DNA from: Prostheceraeus crozeri
Taxonomy: Eukaryota > Platyhelminthes > Polycladida > Euryleptidae
Length of the DNA: 64,000 nt
Assembly: GCA_907163375.1 (NCBI GenBank)
Contig: CAJQUW010015429.1
Span: 1 to 64,000 of the forward strand
Direction of reading: 5' to 3'
Shown here: positions 23,690 through 33,825 of the stretch, piece by piece
How positions within the stretch are numbered: position 1 is the first letter of the stretch
Layout: each line of letters starts with the position of its first letter
Notes under the pieces: model-generated
Seen by the model: the letters and a program-made list of their open reading frames with translations, nothing else
What the model was told of the DNA's origin: nothing
Database searches by the model: none
Made by a program: the position numbers and the translations under genes

Positions 23690-23713
23690 TCTATATATAT
23701 ATATATATATATG
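23690..23713. repeat. (AT)n microsatellite at a Penelope-like element edge
   Basis: AT dinucleotide run immediately before the inverted terminal segment of the Penelope-like remnant. Confidence 0.85.
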
Positions 23714-24254
23714 TAAAAGAAAAAGCACAGCTTTCCGGACTAGTTTCGATGTTTTTTATCACATCATCTTCAGCGGTAAAAAGAGTTACAAACATCTGTA
23801 CACATCATTTACATACTCGCTATCTACAATTCATTTTCAACATTAACACAACTAAAACACGATAAAATACGTCATTAATTGCATGTCACATGCCACTGAC
23901 GTCATGCATGTCATTTCGTCACCTTTCATGTAATTTTATAAATCTAGAGACAATTGATATGAACCATTTCGTTCATTCGAGAGGCAATCTTTGTTTTGAT
24001 TCATGATTATAGTTTCAAGAATGAATGGAATTTTGTAACGACCTAGAATTCTAAAGTTTTCATATTTCGGTGCATGCTCATGCATCGAAACTTCAGTGGG
24101 AGTTGGGTAGCCTCTAAGATGCTCGCTAGTACGGGTATTTAAATGTCTTTTGGATGCGCCAATATACCGCTGTTTGTAACTCTTTTTACCGCTGAAGATG
24201 ATGTGATAAAAAACATCGAAACTAGTCCGGAAAGCTGTGCTTTTTCTTTTACAT
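23714..24254 (-). mobile_element. Penelope-like element remnant with GIY-YIG end
   Basis: Minus-strand reading from about 24180 to 23936 gives YIGASKRHLNTRTSEHLRGY and a C-terminal NERNGSYQL-type end, a GIY-YIG endonuclease domain of the Penelope-like retroelement class. The 3' flank (23714-23800) occurs again inverted at 24176-24254, fused just ahead of the domain. Only the C-terminal tail is present; the reverse transcriptase is missing. This 5' truncation with an inverted end piece is usual for Penelope-like copies. It sits in intron-like DNA. Confidence 0.72.
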
Positions 24255-24295
24255 GAAATATGAAAAGACTGGGAACACTTTGTTGTAATATATAA

Positions 24296-24303
24296 TATAA
24301 TAT

Positions 24304-24345
<42 letters not shown>

Positions 24346-24360
24346 GAGAGAGAGAGAGAA
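24296..24360. repeat. (AT)n(AG)n microsatellite
   Basis: A long AT run followed by an AG run, separating the two Penelope-like remnants. Confidence 0.95.
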
Positions 24361-24379
24361 ATGTTTCTGCCCGCAAAAA

Positions 24380-25040
24380 ATCAAAACAGCAATTTAGCAC
24401 TAGCGCTTTCAATATATCTTCAGGTGCTTAATTAACAAGTGATATAACATACAGGGAAATAGGCATATATTTAAAATTCACTGGAAAAAGATATCAATGT
24501 TATGTCAGTAAAGAAAGTCATATAAGGAATTCAGAAGTGGCTTATAGATATCAATGAAATATTTTTCTTTTACCTTGCGTTCAATATCATTGTGCGACCG
24601 TATCTTATAGAAAGGAAAAATGTCAAAATTACCGGCTCCACAATAATACATGTGTTTGCTTACTTTAAGTTGACGATATTCTTCAGTGTTTATCTGTTGT
24701 TTGTGCACACGTACTCTGCTTCGTAATGGTGTACTTGTTTCTCCTACATGAAATGCTTTGCAATTTGAGCAGGTCATTACATATATCAAGTTCTTTGAGA
24801 ATTACAATTCATATTGTGTTTGATGTTGAAAGTTTTGCCGTTAAAGTTATAAGATGATCCCTCCGTAATATACTCGCAAGTTCCATATCTTTTATCGTTG
24901 CATTTGGTAACAACTTGATAGAAACTTTGAATTTTATAATATGCGTTTGAGATTGATTGGTTGTCTTTTGCTATGTATGAATTTTTTGTTTTTGAAGATT
25001 TCATTAGTATTGCAATCGCTTTGTAATGAGGAATTGACAA
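24380..25040 (-). mobile_element. Second Penelope-like remnant, GIY-YIG domain
   Basis: The minus strand shows CNDKRYGTCEYI followed by IYVMTCSNCKAFHVGETSTP and a KPLLN-type C-terminus. This is the order C..C.TC...I then IY...C..C...YVGET of the GIY-YIG tail in Penelope-like elements. Its two parts lie in different frames, so it is broken. It differs strongly from the neighbouring remnant, so two separate families or insertions are present. The short segment after the coding end (24380-24430) may be its 3' tail. Confidence 0.72.
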
Positions 25041-25198
25041 GGTTTATAGTGGATCTAATATCAGGGTTTCTGGGATTATAAGTACTAACAAAAGGTAAAT
25101 ATATCATTATCATCTTTCTGTTCAGTTGTCAAAAGTTAAGTTCTACTGAGTTTCTTAGCTCTTATAATCGCGTCATCAATTAATTAAGAAGGATATAG

Positions 25199-25262
25199 CT
25201 ATATATATATATTATTGTATATATTGTATAGGTATATATATATATATATATATATATACGAG
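25199..25262. repeat. AT-rich microsatellite
   Basis: Interrupted TA/AT dinucleotide repeat. Confidence 0.9.
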
Positions 25263-25701
25263 TATATAGGCTACATGAAATTTACAAAAACGGGTTGTAC
25301 CGGGGTACTGTTACCGGGTGTCCAATGACGTAGGGACACTTTTTTAGATATATGCCGTAATGTGACTTTCGTTATCAATTGCTTTCTACTTTTCAAGATA
25401 ATAAAAATTTGAAACAAAATTCAAAACTGTCCAAGGATTGAGACGTACATACGTGGGAAAGGTTAAGAAATTTTGATGGAAGGTCCATATTTTGCATTTT
25501 TTGACAGTGTCTAAAGTCAAGGAAATGTTCAGTTATTAAAAGCCTGATCTTGAAGATGCATTTAAGTTAAACTGTTATAATGATGCAGCTAACAACATCC
25601 AAAATCAAATTTAAACGAAAGAGACATATGATCCAACGAACAGCTTTTGACTGGTTTCCATTGAAGCTCTGACCTCCATCTACATCTAGAAGCGGGAACT
25701 T

Positions 25702-26085
25702 TTCGGGGTGGCTGCGTTGTTTGCTTGAAAAAATCGAGTACATTCGAGAACACGAGATCTAGCAAAATCGAGTATATATGATGCACAATTGCATATTTTC
25801 TCTGGTTTCTTTTAGAACAATACATCATTATATATATATATATATATATGCGGTAAATTAACATAATTTAGAGGAAACAGAAAAAAGTTCCTAAAATATA
25901 CCATTTTAGAGGAGAGGATCCAAAAATAGAGGAAACCTGCCAGAGGCCTGAAATAAGCATGATCATAGTAAGGCTGTGAGACGTTTTCAGTAGTAGCGAT
26001 TTGTAGTAATGTTTTCAATCACTTATCTGAATTCGAATACATTCGAGTATATCAGCGAAAATCGAGTACACGCGGCCACCCTGGC
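25702..26085. mobile_element. Short MITE with imperfect ends
   Basis: GGGGTGGCTGCGTTGT at the left is matched by inverted AGGGTGGCCGCGTGTA at the right end (about 26070-26085). Inside, ATCGAGTACA-type words recur near both ends. The terminal match is only about 16 bases with mismatches. An AT run lies at 25829-25851. Confidence 0.4.
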
Positions 26086-26827
26086 TTTTCTTTTGAAGGA
26101 GCCCCTTTTTTCCTTTACAATGTTTATGTCAGTACTTGAGTCTAGCTTTAATGAAAACCAGTTGAAAGTTGTATTTTTAGATTTTTATCGCATCACTTTT
26201 TATCACTGTAAATAGATTTGAAAAGACGCAAGATAAATCTACTTCAAGATTTGTGAAACGATAAACGTTAAAACGAAACTAAATTCATGAACGATTGAAT
26301 CGGATAAACTCGCAAATGATAATGATTTCAACTCAATAACGGCGGTTTAGGGGAAATGCGATGAGGATAGATAACACACATTTTGTCCAACTATAACGGC
26401 CAATATTACAGAAACCTATTATTCCATGACATCAGAGACATCTTTAGGTCTGAAGTAAGTGTTTTGAAAGTATTGAGATGGTAAAATTTGCAAAAATTCT
26501 TGATTTTCATTCAAAAAGTTCCATTTTAGAATGTCAATTTTTTGATGTTTCATACAATTTTAGTTGCTTATCAGAAATACGACATACTAAAAATCACAAA
26601 ATATTAGAGCCGTAGACATTAATAATTTTGGTGCGATATCAAAAAATTTCTAGGATGCCTCTAGGAGCCCCTCTCCCGGATAAGGATAGGACTAAGCTAC
26701 GAACTTGCAATCGTGAAGTCATTGTTAATTGCCATCAGTAATGATAGCACACTAGCTCGACAAAATTGAAGTATATTTCAGATCGCATTTCCCCAAAACC
26801 AACCTATCATTTATGCTTACTGAATCA
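26086..26827. other. Non-coding AT-rich stretch
   Basis: No coding block recognised on either strand. It lies between the MITE and the transposase-like gene and would be intron if that gene joins the exons at 22 kb. Confidence 0.4.
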
Positions 26828-28396
26828 CATCCATGGTACACCTACAGGCACCACTAGATAAAAGTCGCTCCTCTTCACGTATGGTACGGTCTTTAAATTG
26901 TTAGGGTCGATTTCATCAGTAACCTCCGTTCTTTTACAAACGAATACCATCTTTTCCTTGGAACTTTCAAGCAGCGCTACCGTAAGATGCTTGCTTTCGC
27001 GCAATATGATTCCTTCAACCAATGCAAACGTCGTTGGCGAAAGTGATTATATTACCTGTCTCATAAAGAATGCCATTAACTTTAAGTTTTGTTGAGACAG
27101 TCTTGCGAATAATTTCATCTAACTCACAGAACACATCAGCTTTGATATTGCCCGACGAATCAAAGAAAGAACTGATCGAATTAGTAAGCATACACTTGTA
27201 GGCGGTCAGGGGTATATTTTTGAAATTGAAATGCCTAAAATTCTTGAAAATCTGATGCTTTCTTTCAAAAGACATACACATGTGTTCCTTCAAAGGTCCA
27301 AAGTTCAAAGCTTGAAAAGGGTAGTGTTTCAGGAAATGAATTTTAGGAATAAGATCGTTGGGGTATAAAGATGGAAACAGGATATAATACTCACGAATGA
27401 TTCTTTCCAGATCCTGAATAAGCCTCTCTGATGCAATAGGAGAGAAACTCAATTGGACGATGTTTATAAGCAAAGCCAAGCAATCAAAATGAGGATTATC
27501 AATATCAAAATCAATCAACATCAAAGGCAAAACTCGCGCCAGTGTTAATGTTTGCCACTTCCAAACAAGCCTTTGATTTTCAAAGTGTCTGGGATAATTC
27601 CTGGTTTTTCCATCAATGGAAGATAGGGGAATTTCTGAATCCAGCTGTTGATAAAGCCAATGGCAAAAATTCGATTATTGACACAATGCTGAAGGAAAAG
27701 TTCTAATTGATGGGGCAGAATGCCCTCCAGAAGATCATGCATTGGAGCAAAAAACACTTGCTTGATGACATCAAATATAGGAATTTCTGATAGAATACTT
27801 CGACCACGAATGCCGTAGACTTTCGACCAATGCACTTTACACTTCTTTGATAAGCCTGAATCTAGCTCTTTCAGTCTCAATTCATGCTGATTCAAAGCAC
27901 GAATACTGCATTGATGATGTGTGTAAAATAGTTTCATATCTTCTGATGTACTATTGCACATTCGGCAACAACGGACTGTCCGTTGATTGAATCCTTCTTT
28001 GAATCCAGCCAAAGAATTAGCCGCTAAGGAATCACCAACGAAATAGACGACTTCAACAGTAGTTTTAATATCAAAGTTCGCCACTCTCAAAGTAACACCC
28101 TCGTGGAACTCTTTGATGGACTTCAAGAAATTCTGAAGTAAGAGATGCATAAAGTTTTCGGGTTTTACAGAAGAAATACGGGAGAAGAAATACGGGGAAA
28201 TACAATAGGAGAAGATCGAAACAATTTTTGATCGATACATAGCTGGGATGTTAAGAATTTGGAAGTATAGGACAAATAATTTGTGCTTTTTCCTGCTCTT
28301 TCCAATCGGATTGGTTACTCCAACATCGTCTGAATATATAGAGATCCTAAAATGCTGTGTACTATCTCTCTTTGTGAATGCGACTATCTCTGGTCT
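26828..28396 (-). pseudogene. Tnp2/CACTA-like transposase, nearly readable
   Basis: Long minus-strand coding with, in order: SDDVGVTNPIGKSRKKHK (near 28290-28340), GDSLAANSLAGF with RCCRMC (27950-28030), APMHDLLEGILPHQ (27720-27760), LIPKIHFLKHYPF (about 27320-27360), SFERKHQIFKNF (about 27240-27285) and LKVNGILYETG (near 27060-27090). This order fits animal transposase-like proteins related to Tnp2 of EnSpm/CACTA elements; the superfamily call is from memory of the motifs. There is an upstream in-frame TGA at 28397-28399 and frame changes near 27550 and near 27025, so as written it is broken in two or three places. One TIR pair was not found. It is on the same strand as the SAMD3-like exons; a fused gene, or a domesticated copy with base errors, cannot be excluded. 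Confidence 0.7.
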
Positions 28397-28399
28397 TCA

Positions 28400-30560
28400 T
28401 CTTGACTTCAACTCCTCCATCAGATCAATTTTCATTGAACCAGGCATATCACAATGAAGCGGAGCTGTTCAACTTTGAATTCACAACTTCCATGCATGAT
28501 CAAAGAAATCGAAATTGCAGCTAATTAAGAGAATGACAAAGAAATCGAGCATACAAAATTCAATAACTCATGTTAGCCATAGAAGTCAAAGCATGGTTTT
28601 GAACTAAATTTTCTATCCATTGGAAGACAGCCAGCGTGCAACTCAGATGATTGATGATGTCTCAGATAATGTGAATAAACCTGAGTAAATACAAAGCAGC
28701 TTACTTTCAATTTTAAGATTTAGAAACTAGACATTGCAGCATGCGTTTTCCATTTAATGAGGATTTTTTTCTAAATGGATCTTTGCAGCCTAAATCTTCA
28801 CAGCGACTAATACAATACCGAAATGATATGAATGTCAATATTAGCATATTCTTTCATGCCGACGTACTGTCACTGAGTTCGTGATTTACTCTGCGGGGAT
28901 GTCACTGATTCTCTTCGTTTAGAAAGTGAAAACTGTGGTGAAACCTAACGACAATTGATCTTGCTGTTATTGAAAATGCTAAATCCTACTCTTTTACGGA
29001 TGATGCTGATGAGGATGTTGGACGTCGCCGAATTTGGACATGTGAGTTACAAATATGTAAATAATAATCGCAGAAATTCGAAGTCATTAAATTAAATGTC
29101 CCACTGACGAATAAGCATATCATCAACCGAAGTTGTGATTACTTGTGTAACTCAATGCGTTTAGACGAATATTCGGGAAATTCGAGAAATTACAAATGTA
29201 CATTATGGAAAAATGCAAACTTTTGATAAGAAAACATTGATGAGTAAGAATAGATTTACTCATGAATATTTTTTAGCACATCCACGAATACTTTTTATTC
29301 CGAATATCACATTTTCTTCAATGAAAGCCGCGAGTTCTATATTCATTCTTTCACTTGCAAAGGGCAATCAAGAATAGATGAGAAGGAATAAGATTGGTTT
29401 GCTTTACTAATATTTATTGATTGCATATAGGTCCTACGCTTCACAAACATCCCTAATAAGTCAATAAATGCCTACTATAGGTGAGTCAAGCTATCGTTCC
29501 TCGGCTTTTAACATAATCCGAAAACGGATGTGTACATGGAATGGACGGGATACGACTCTTAGAAGCAAAAAGTTAAAAGATAAATGGAAAATGGATATCT
29601 GTATTACTTGATCGATTGTAGAAATTCAGTTTATTAGTCCTATCCAACGTTAATGCTCTACGTCTTTTGTTTCAGAGATTTCTAATGAATACGTATTACG
29701 AGAATCTCTGATAGGGATTAGAGAGATGTGTATATGGGTGAGTTTTATTAATTCGTTCATTCTCAGCCTTCATGTAGGCCCCGAAATTCGGTAGTTTTGA
29801 ATTCTGATGGTATACGTTGATTCTACGTTGGTATATCTACTGGATTAAATATTACTTGAAGTTTGATCGGCATCTCTGTATTCAAACACAATATCTGTTT
29901 TTGATTTTATTTTGATAAAATGAGTCCATCATTATTATTATAAAATAATATGTTATCCATTGGATATATAAATGATGCCTTTTGATATCCACCGGATATC
30001 AAATCGATAACTGTTTCGAGGATAAATTTTGCACTGCATTTGCAATTAATGTTTGCTTTGTAGCGTGCGTATACCTTATAAGTTTCCAAATTTTACGAAT
30101 TAGATACAAAAAGTGCAACCAAAAAAAGGACATAAGTTTTGCGAAACTTGACGAAATCGTGCTATGCGGCTTATCGAGATCCTTGCAGCCCATTCCATAA
30201 GGTGCAGATCGTAGTTTATCTCCCTATTTAAGAAAACTTTCAATCATCGTCTAACTCAGTCAAAGGAAGCATCCAGATCTATCATAACATTGTGTGAAAT
30301 ATCTCTGCTCTTAAACAAATGTGGCCTATCCACCAATACGTCCGACACCTTCAATTGACTGGAAAATCAACCAGTTTTGGAGGGGAGGTTGGTGGCCCAC
30401 AGTGGATGTTTAGTATATTAAAATGAAATGACTAGATTACAAACTGCTGGAATGTAATTCAATCAAACAAATCTCATCCACGGTCAGGGAGACTTTTTTC
30501 ACGGATGAAATGATTTTCTTGTCCAGGTAAGTGTCCCAGTGACGCTTAATATTAATTTGT
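28400..30560. other. Gene-poor 2.2 kb
   Basis: AT-rich DNA with no domain I recognise on either strand. It could hold 5' exons or the start of the transposase-like gene, but no convincing splice-bounded block was seen. Opposing short frames at 29907-30200 overlap each other and have no family features. Confidence 0.45.
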
Positions 30561-30564
30561 GTCT

Positions 30565-30884
30565 ATAAAGCTGCCTGTTTTATGCAGATATCGACAATGA
30601 TGATGGACTGAAATGCATTCAAAAGGATTAAAACTGTCTACGTCATCAATCCTCGAATACAGGTCATTTCTCTGTCGAGAGTTTCTGTCGTTCTCTGTTA
30701 ACAGAATTTCACTTTGTTGTCAAAGCTATCGCAGCAAGTTACATTTCAAGAGAGTGAGTTAATCCTCAAAATCAAATAAACCATGTTGGAAAGTAAAGCT
30801 TGTGTTGAATTTTCTTTTGAAACGTTGTGATATTCTGGAAATTCAATAATTCGGTTTTGTTGAAAGTTGTTCACTATCTCGCCC
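30565..30884 (+). repeat. Diverged relic of the 3.5 kb unit (spacer part)
   Basis: TGTTTTATGCAGATATCGAC near 30577, then CAGGTCATTTCTCTGTCGAG, GCAAGTTACATTTCAAGAGA and ATCTCGCCCTGG follow the order of unit 1 at about 1422-1755, with roughly 75-80 % identity by eye. The match ends abruptly where a LINE fragment begins. Confidence 0.8.
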
Positions 30885-30889
30885 TGGGG

Positions 30890-31305
30890 TTAAACCAACA
30901 TGCAATGGTGCATTATATTCTGACGTATACAAATCGAGTGCGTTGTAGAGACGATCAGGTCACGGGTGTGAAAGTATTTCTTTGTACGTTTTGTGATATA
31001 CAATTTTTGATTCTCTTTCTTGCAGACATCTTGAATGTGATCATTCCAAGAAAGGCTTTTGTTATCTACTTCAAGTATAGGTAGTTGCTTCTCGAAAAAT
31101 AGATCCTGTGGAAGAGATATCATCACGTTTGGCTTCTTGATGATCATTAATTTTGTTATTTGCTTGTTGAAGATAAGTCCATTTTAGTAGCACCAATTAT
31201 GAGCGCCGTTGATCTCAGACTCCGCGATGTAACTCAAATCATAATTGAGATAGACAGGTAGGACAATGATGACAATTTCATCAGCGTATTTCGAAAACAA
31301 GGTGT
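30890..31305 (-). pseudogene. LINE reverse transcriptase fragment
   Basis: Minus-strand reading shows KYADEIVIIV (the YADD catalytic box with D to E), then a gap to EIN...W (the usual 'EIN.I..WC..NGL' block), then SWNDHIQDVCKKENQKLY, which matches the 'W..HI..ICKKA.QRLY' stretch after the RT palm in Jockey/CR1/L2-type LINEs. About 130 residues of RT survive, in one frame for the last 85. The upstream RT, endonuclease and 3' tail are absent. Confidence 0.7.
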
Positions 31306-31762
31306 GAGGATACTTTGGCTGAGGGGAGTTCGTATGGAAAAGCAAGGCTATTCAAACGATTGCTCCAGACCTGTGCGTCCAGAAGCAGTTCGTGATTGGC
31401 CTTGGGTTGCCATGGCAATAGCATTGATTGCTGTCCACTTACCGTCCGAGTTGTTGTCCTTGTCTCACACTGCATGTTATTACGTTATGTTCCTGTGATT
31501 AACACCAGTACCAATGTTCCACACATGTTCCAATGTTTCCTTTCTAGTCAAACAGAAGAAGAGACGACCGGTCTAATTCTGTGGTTTGACTAGAAAGGAA
31601 GCATTTGAACATGTAACGTTAATAAAATGGCACAATCTGCTGACATAATACCATAGCAATCGAACAATGAGCAGCCAGTACAACATAAACACGCCAAATT
31701 GTGCGAAGTTTCAGTGACTGTTATCAACCGGATCACACAGCAAAGAGACATATTCGATGTCA
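31306..31762. other. Non-coding stretch with one hairpin
   Basis: No gene recognised. It contains the hairpin at 31523-31615; the rest has no visible structure. Confidence 0.4.
31523..31615. repeat. Hairpin, ~35 bp arms
   Basis: ACATGTTCCAATGTTTCCTT... pairs with the inverted ...AAGGAAGCATTTGAACATGT; the inner arms share TTTCTAGTCAAAC and GTTTGACTAGAAA. The loop is about 20 bases. Confidence 0.85.
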
Positions 31763-31808
31763 AGTTCTACACAGAAGTTTGTGAACGTTTTTCATGCGCC
31801 TGCTAACT
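31763..31808. repeat. Left arm of a 46 bp distant inverted repeat
   Basis: The segment containing GAAGTTTGTGAACGTTTT and CATGCGCCTGCTAACT recurs inverted at 36018-36064 with two or three differences, 4.2 kb away. Confidence 0.85.
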
Positions 31809-31876
31809 TATCATATATACTTATCATTATAGTCATCATTCAGTCTCTATGCTGAGAGAATGCATTTGTGTTCATT

Positions 31877-31955
31877 CATTCTCTCGGCTGCAGTGAACGC
31901 TTTACGCTAATTCTAGTTCTCATGTGTCACCGCAATTACTGCAGCCGAGAGAATG
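31877..31955. repeat. Short hairpin
   Basis: CATTCTCTCGGCTGCAGT (31877-31894) pairs with ACTGCAGCCGAGAGAATG (31938-31955) across a 43-base loop. Confidence 0.85.
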
Positions 31956-31974
31956 GAACAATTTATGAAACCTG

Positions 31975-32460
31975 TGCGATTTGACGGTCAAACAGCATTG
32001 GAGGTGACTGGGTTCATTTGAAAAAGACACTTGATAATTTCTTTGGTATTGTCAATAACAAATATACCAAAATCGTCGAATCCTAGTCAATTACTTGACT
32101 CCTGATGTCTATCAACATATTTATTTCGGATGATAGATCGTACAGTGAAGCTCTGAATATTTATGTGCGATCAAAAAACGAAAGTTATGCGGGTCGCGTT
32201 TTTTTGACCCGAAAACAAGATACAGCTGAATCAATCAGCGATTACATTCAAATTCTAAAGCAGTTGACGAAAAACTCACTTTAGCGGAGCTTCAGAAGAG
32301 GAAAGTCGAAGTAATTACATTCGAGACTTTGTTCATTTCTGGGATAAGATCACATGAAATTCGACAACGTCTGCTAGAAAGTCCAAAGTTATCACTTCAT
32401 GATACTATCACACAGACTTTGGCCCTTGAGTCATGCATCGCTCACTGTCTTGTTTTGAAC
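31975..32460 (+). mobile_element. Ty3/gypsy-like gag fossil
   Basis: Translated fragments resemble the capsid-region gag of Ty3/gypsy-type LTR elements seen in invertebrates, over about 160 residues. No LTR, protease, RT or integrase was recognised in the neighbourhood, so this is a solitary old fragment. It is broken in a few places. The family call is from motif memory only. Confidence 0.5.
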
Positions 32461-32700
32461 ATTTGTTCACCTTACGTGGTGTTTGTGTACTTTTGCGGAA
32501 ATGAGAAAAAATATTGAGGAAGTTTCAAAAGAACTATTAAACTTGTATGAATATAACTTAAATATTCATACTCCTCACATCGCAAGGACTCTGAGAATAC
32601 CAAACATGAACATTCTTGATAAAATAGCGAGAACAAAGCATTTTCTACCAAACAGGTCATGATTTTGTGATAACTTCACGATATCACTTACTTTTTACTA

Positions 32701-33823
32701 CAGATTGTTTCATAAAAAATGGATCACCCTTAAACATCGCCTTAACTTCAACTTTGTCTAACTCCGCCAAACTTGAACGAATTTCTCTGAAATTTGGAAG
32801 ATATGTCAGTTGTGCTTACTAATATCATTGTTGGAAATTTCAAGCATGAATATTGAGTTGTTTTCCTGTTATAGATAAAAAAGTAGTAGATAATTTGATC
32901 TTCATTTAGCAATGTTACACAAAACCATACCTCACTCTTATAAAATTACATTTGTTTCCTTTGTTATGTAATATGTTTTTCTACAAGCCAAAAGCTATCA
33001 AGCAAAACAAAAATAAAGAAATTCGGTCAATCAGAGCCAGTATAGCACCATTATTCATCAACAATAATGTAATTGCTACATGTGATTAACTGGACTTCAT
33101 GTTCCATAGCTTCCTGACTTCGTTGCGGTGGTGTTGGCAGCACTCCTGATTGCTTTCAGCTAGAAATCTATCTCTTACCGGTTGAAAACAATACAAAGCA
33201 CAAATGAACAATAACGAGATCGCATTCACAAAAGGCAAAGTGTCAGCCTTGCCTTCACATACAGCAAGGAAACATGAATTCTGAACGCTATGTGAATGTT
33301 TTACGAATGAACATTGGCCAAATGACAGATCAACTTGGTGATCCATCGACTTGGTAATTTATGAATGATAATGCTACGTGTCACAGGAGTAGTAGAGTCA
33401 ACCTATGCAAGTCTCAATTAGGGCTTAGGACATTATCTTGGCCAGCTCGTTCTCCTGATCTGAATCCCATAGAAAATGTATGGAGTATTCTAAAACGTAA
33501 CGTTCGTCGTTCACTGCTACCTACAGATGGCGTATCACAACTTACGTCACTGTTAAAAAGAGAGTGGAGAAAGTTAGATCAGTCAAAAATCAACGATATC
33601 ATCAAATCAATGCCTAGACGAATTGGTAATGTCATTGACAATAAGGGTAAGGTCACAAAATATTAGCTTCTTAAGAACCGTTACTATATCATAGCTTATC
33701 AGATTATATAAGGACATTTAAATATATTAGGGACATGAAATAACATGAAAAATGCTTTCTGTATCATACTTATGTTTTATTTAGTCAAATTTTAGGATGA
33801 TCCACTTTTTATGAAACGGACTG
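32701..33823 (+). mobile_element. Tc1/mariner element, deleted
   Basis: The ends CAGATTGTTTCATAAAAAAT (32701 on) and the inverted right end CAGTCCGTTTCATAAAAAGT (back from 33823) match, and both are flanked by TA, the Tc1/mariner target. At 1.12 kb it is short for an autonomous copy. It carries only the C-terminal part of a transposase. Confidence 0.85.
33270..33666 (+). pseudogene. Tc1 transposase C-terminal half (DDE_3)
   Basis: The second and third catalytic residues are visible: the Asp in FMNDNATCHRSS and the Glu in SPDLNPIENVW, 34 residues apart, the DD34E spacing of Tc1. The upstream part (MNSERYVNVLRMN) reads in the same frame but is interrupted by a stop near 33358. The HTH DNA-binding region and the first catalytic Asp are missing. 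It ends with a normal stop after KVTKY. Confidence 0.85.
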
Positions 33824-33825
33824 TA

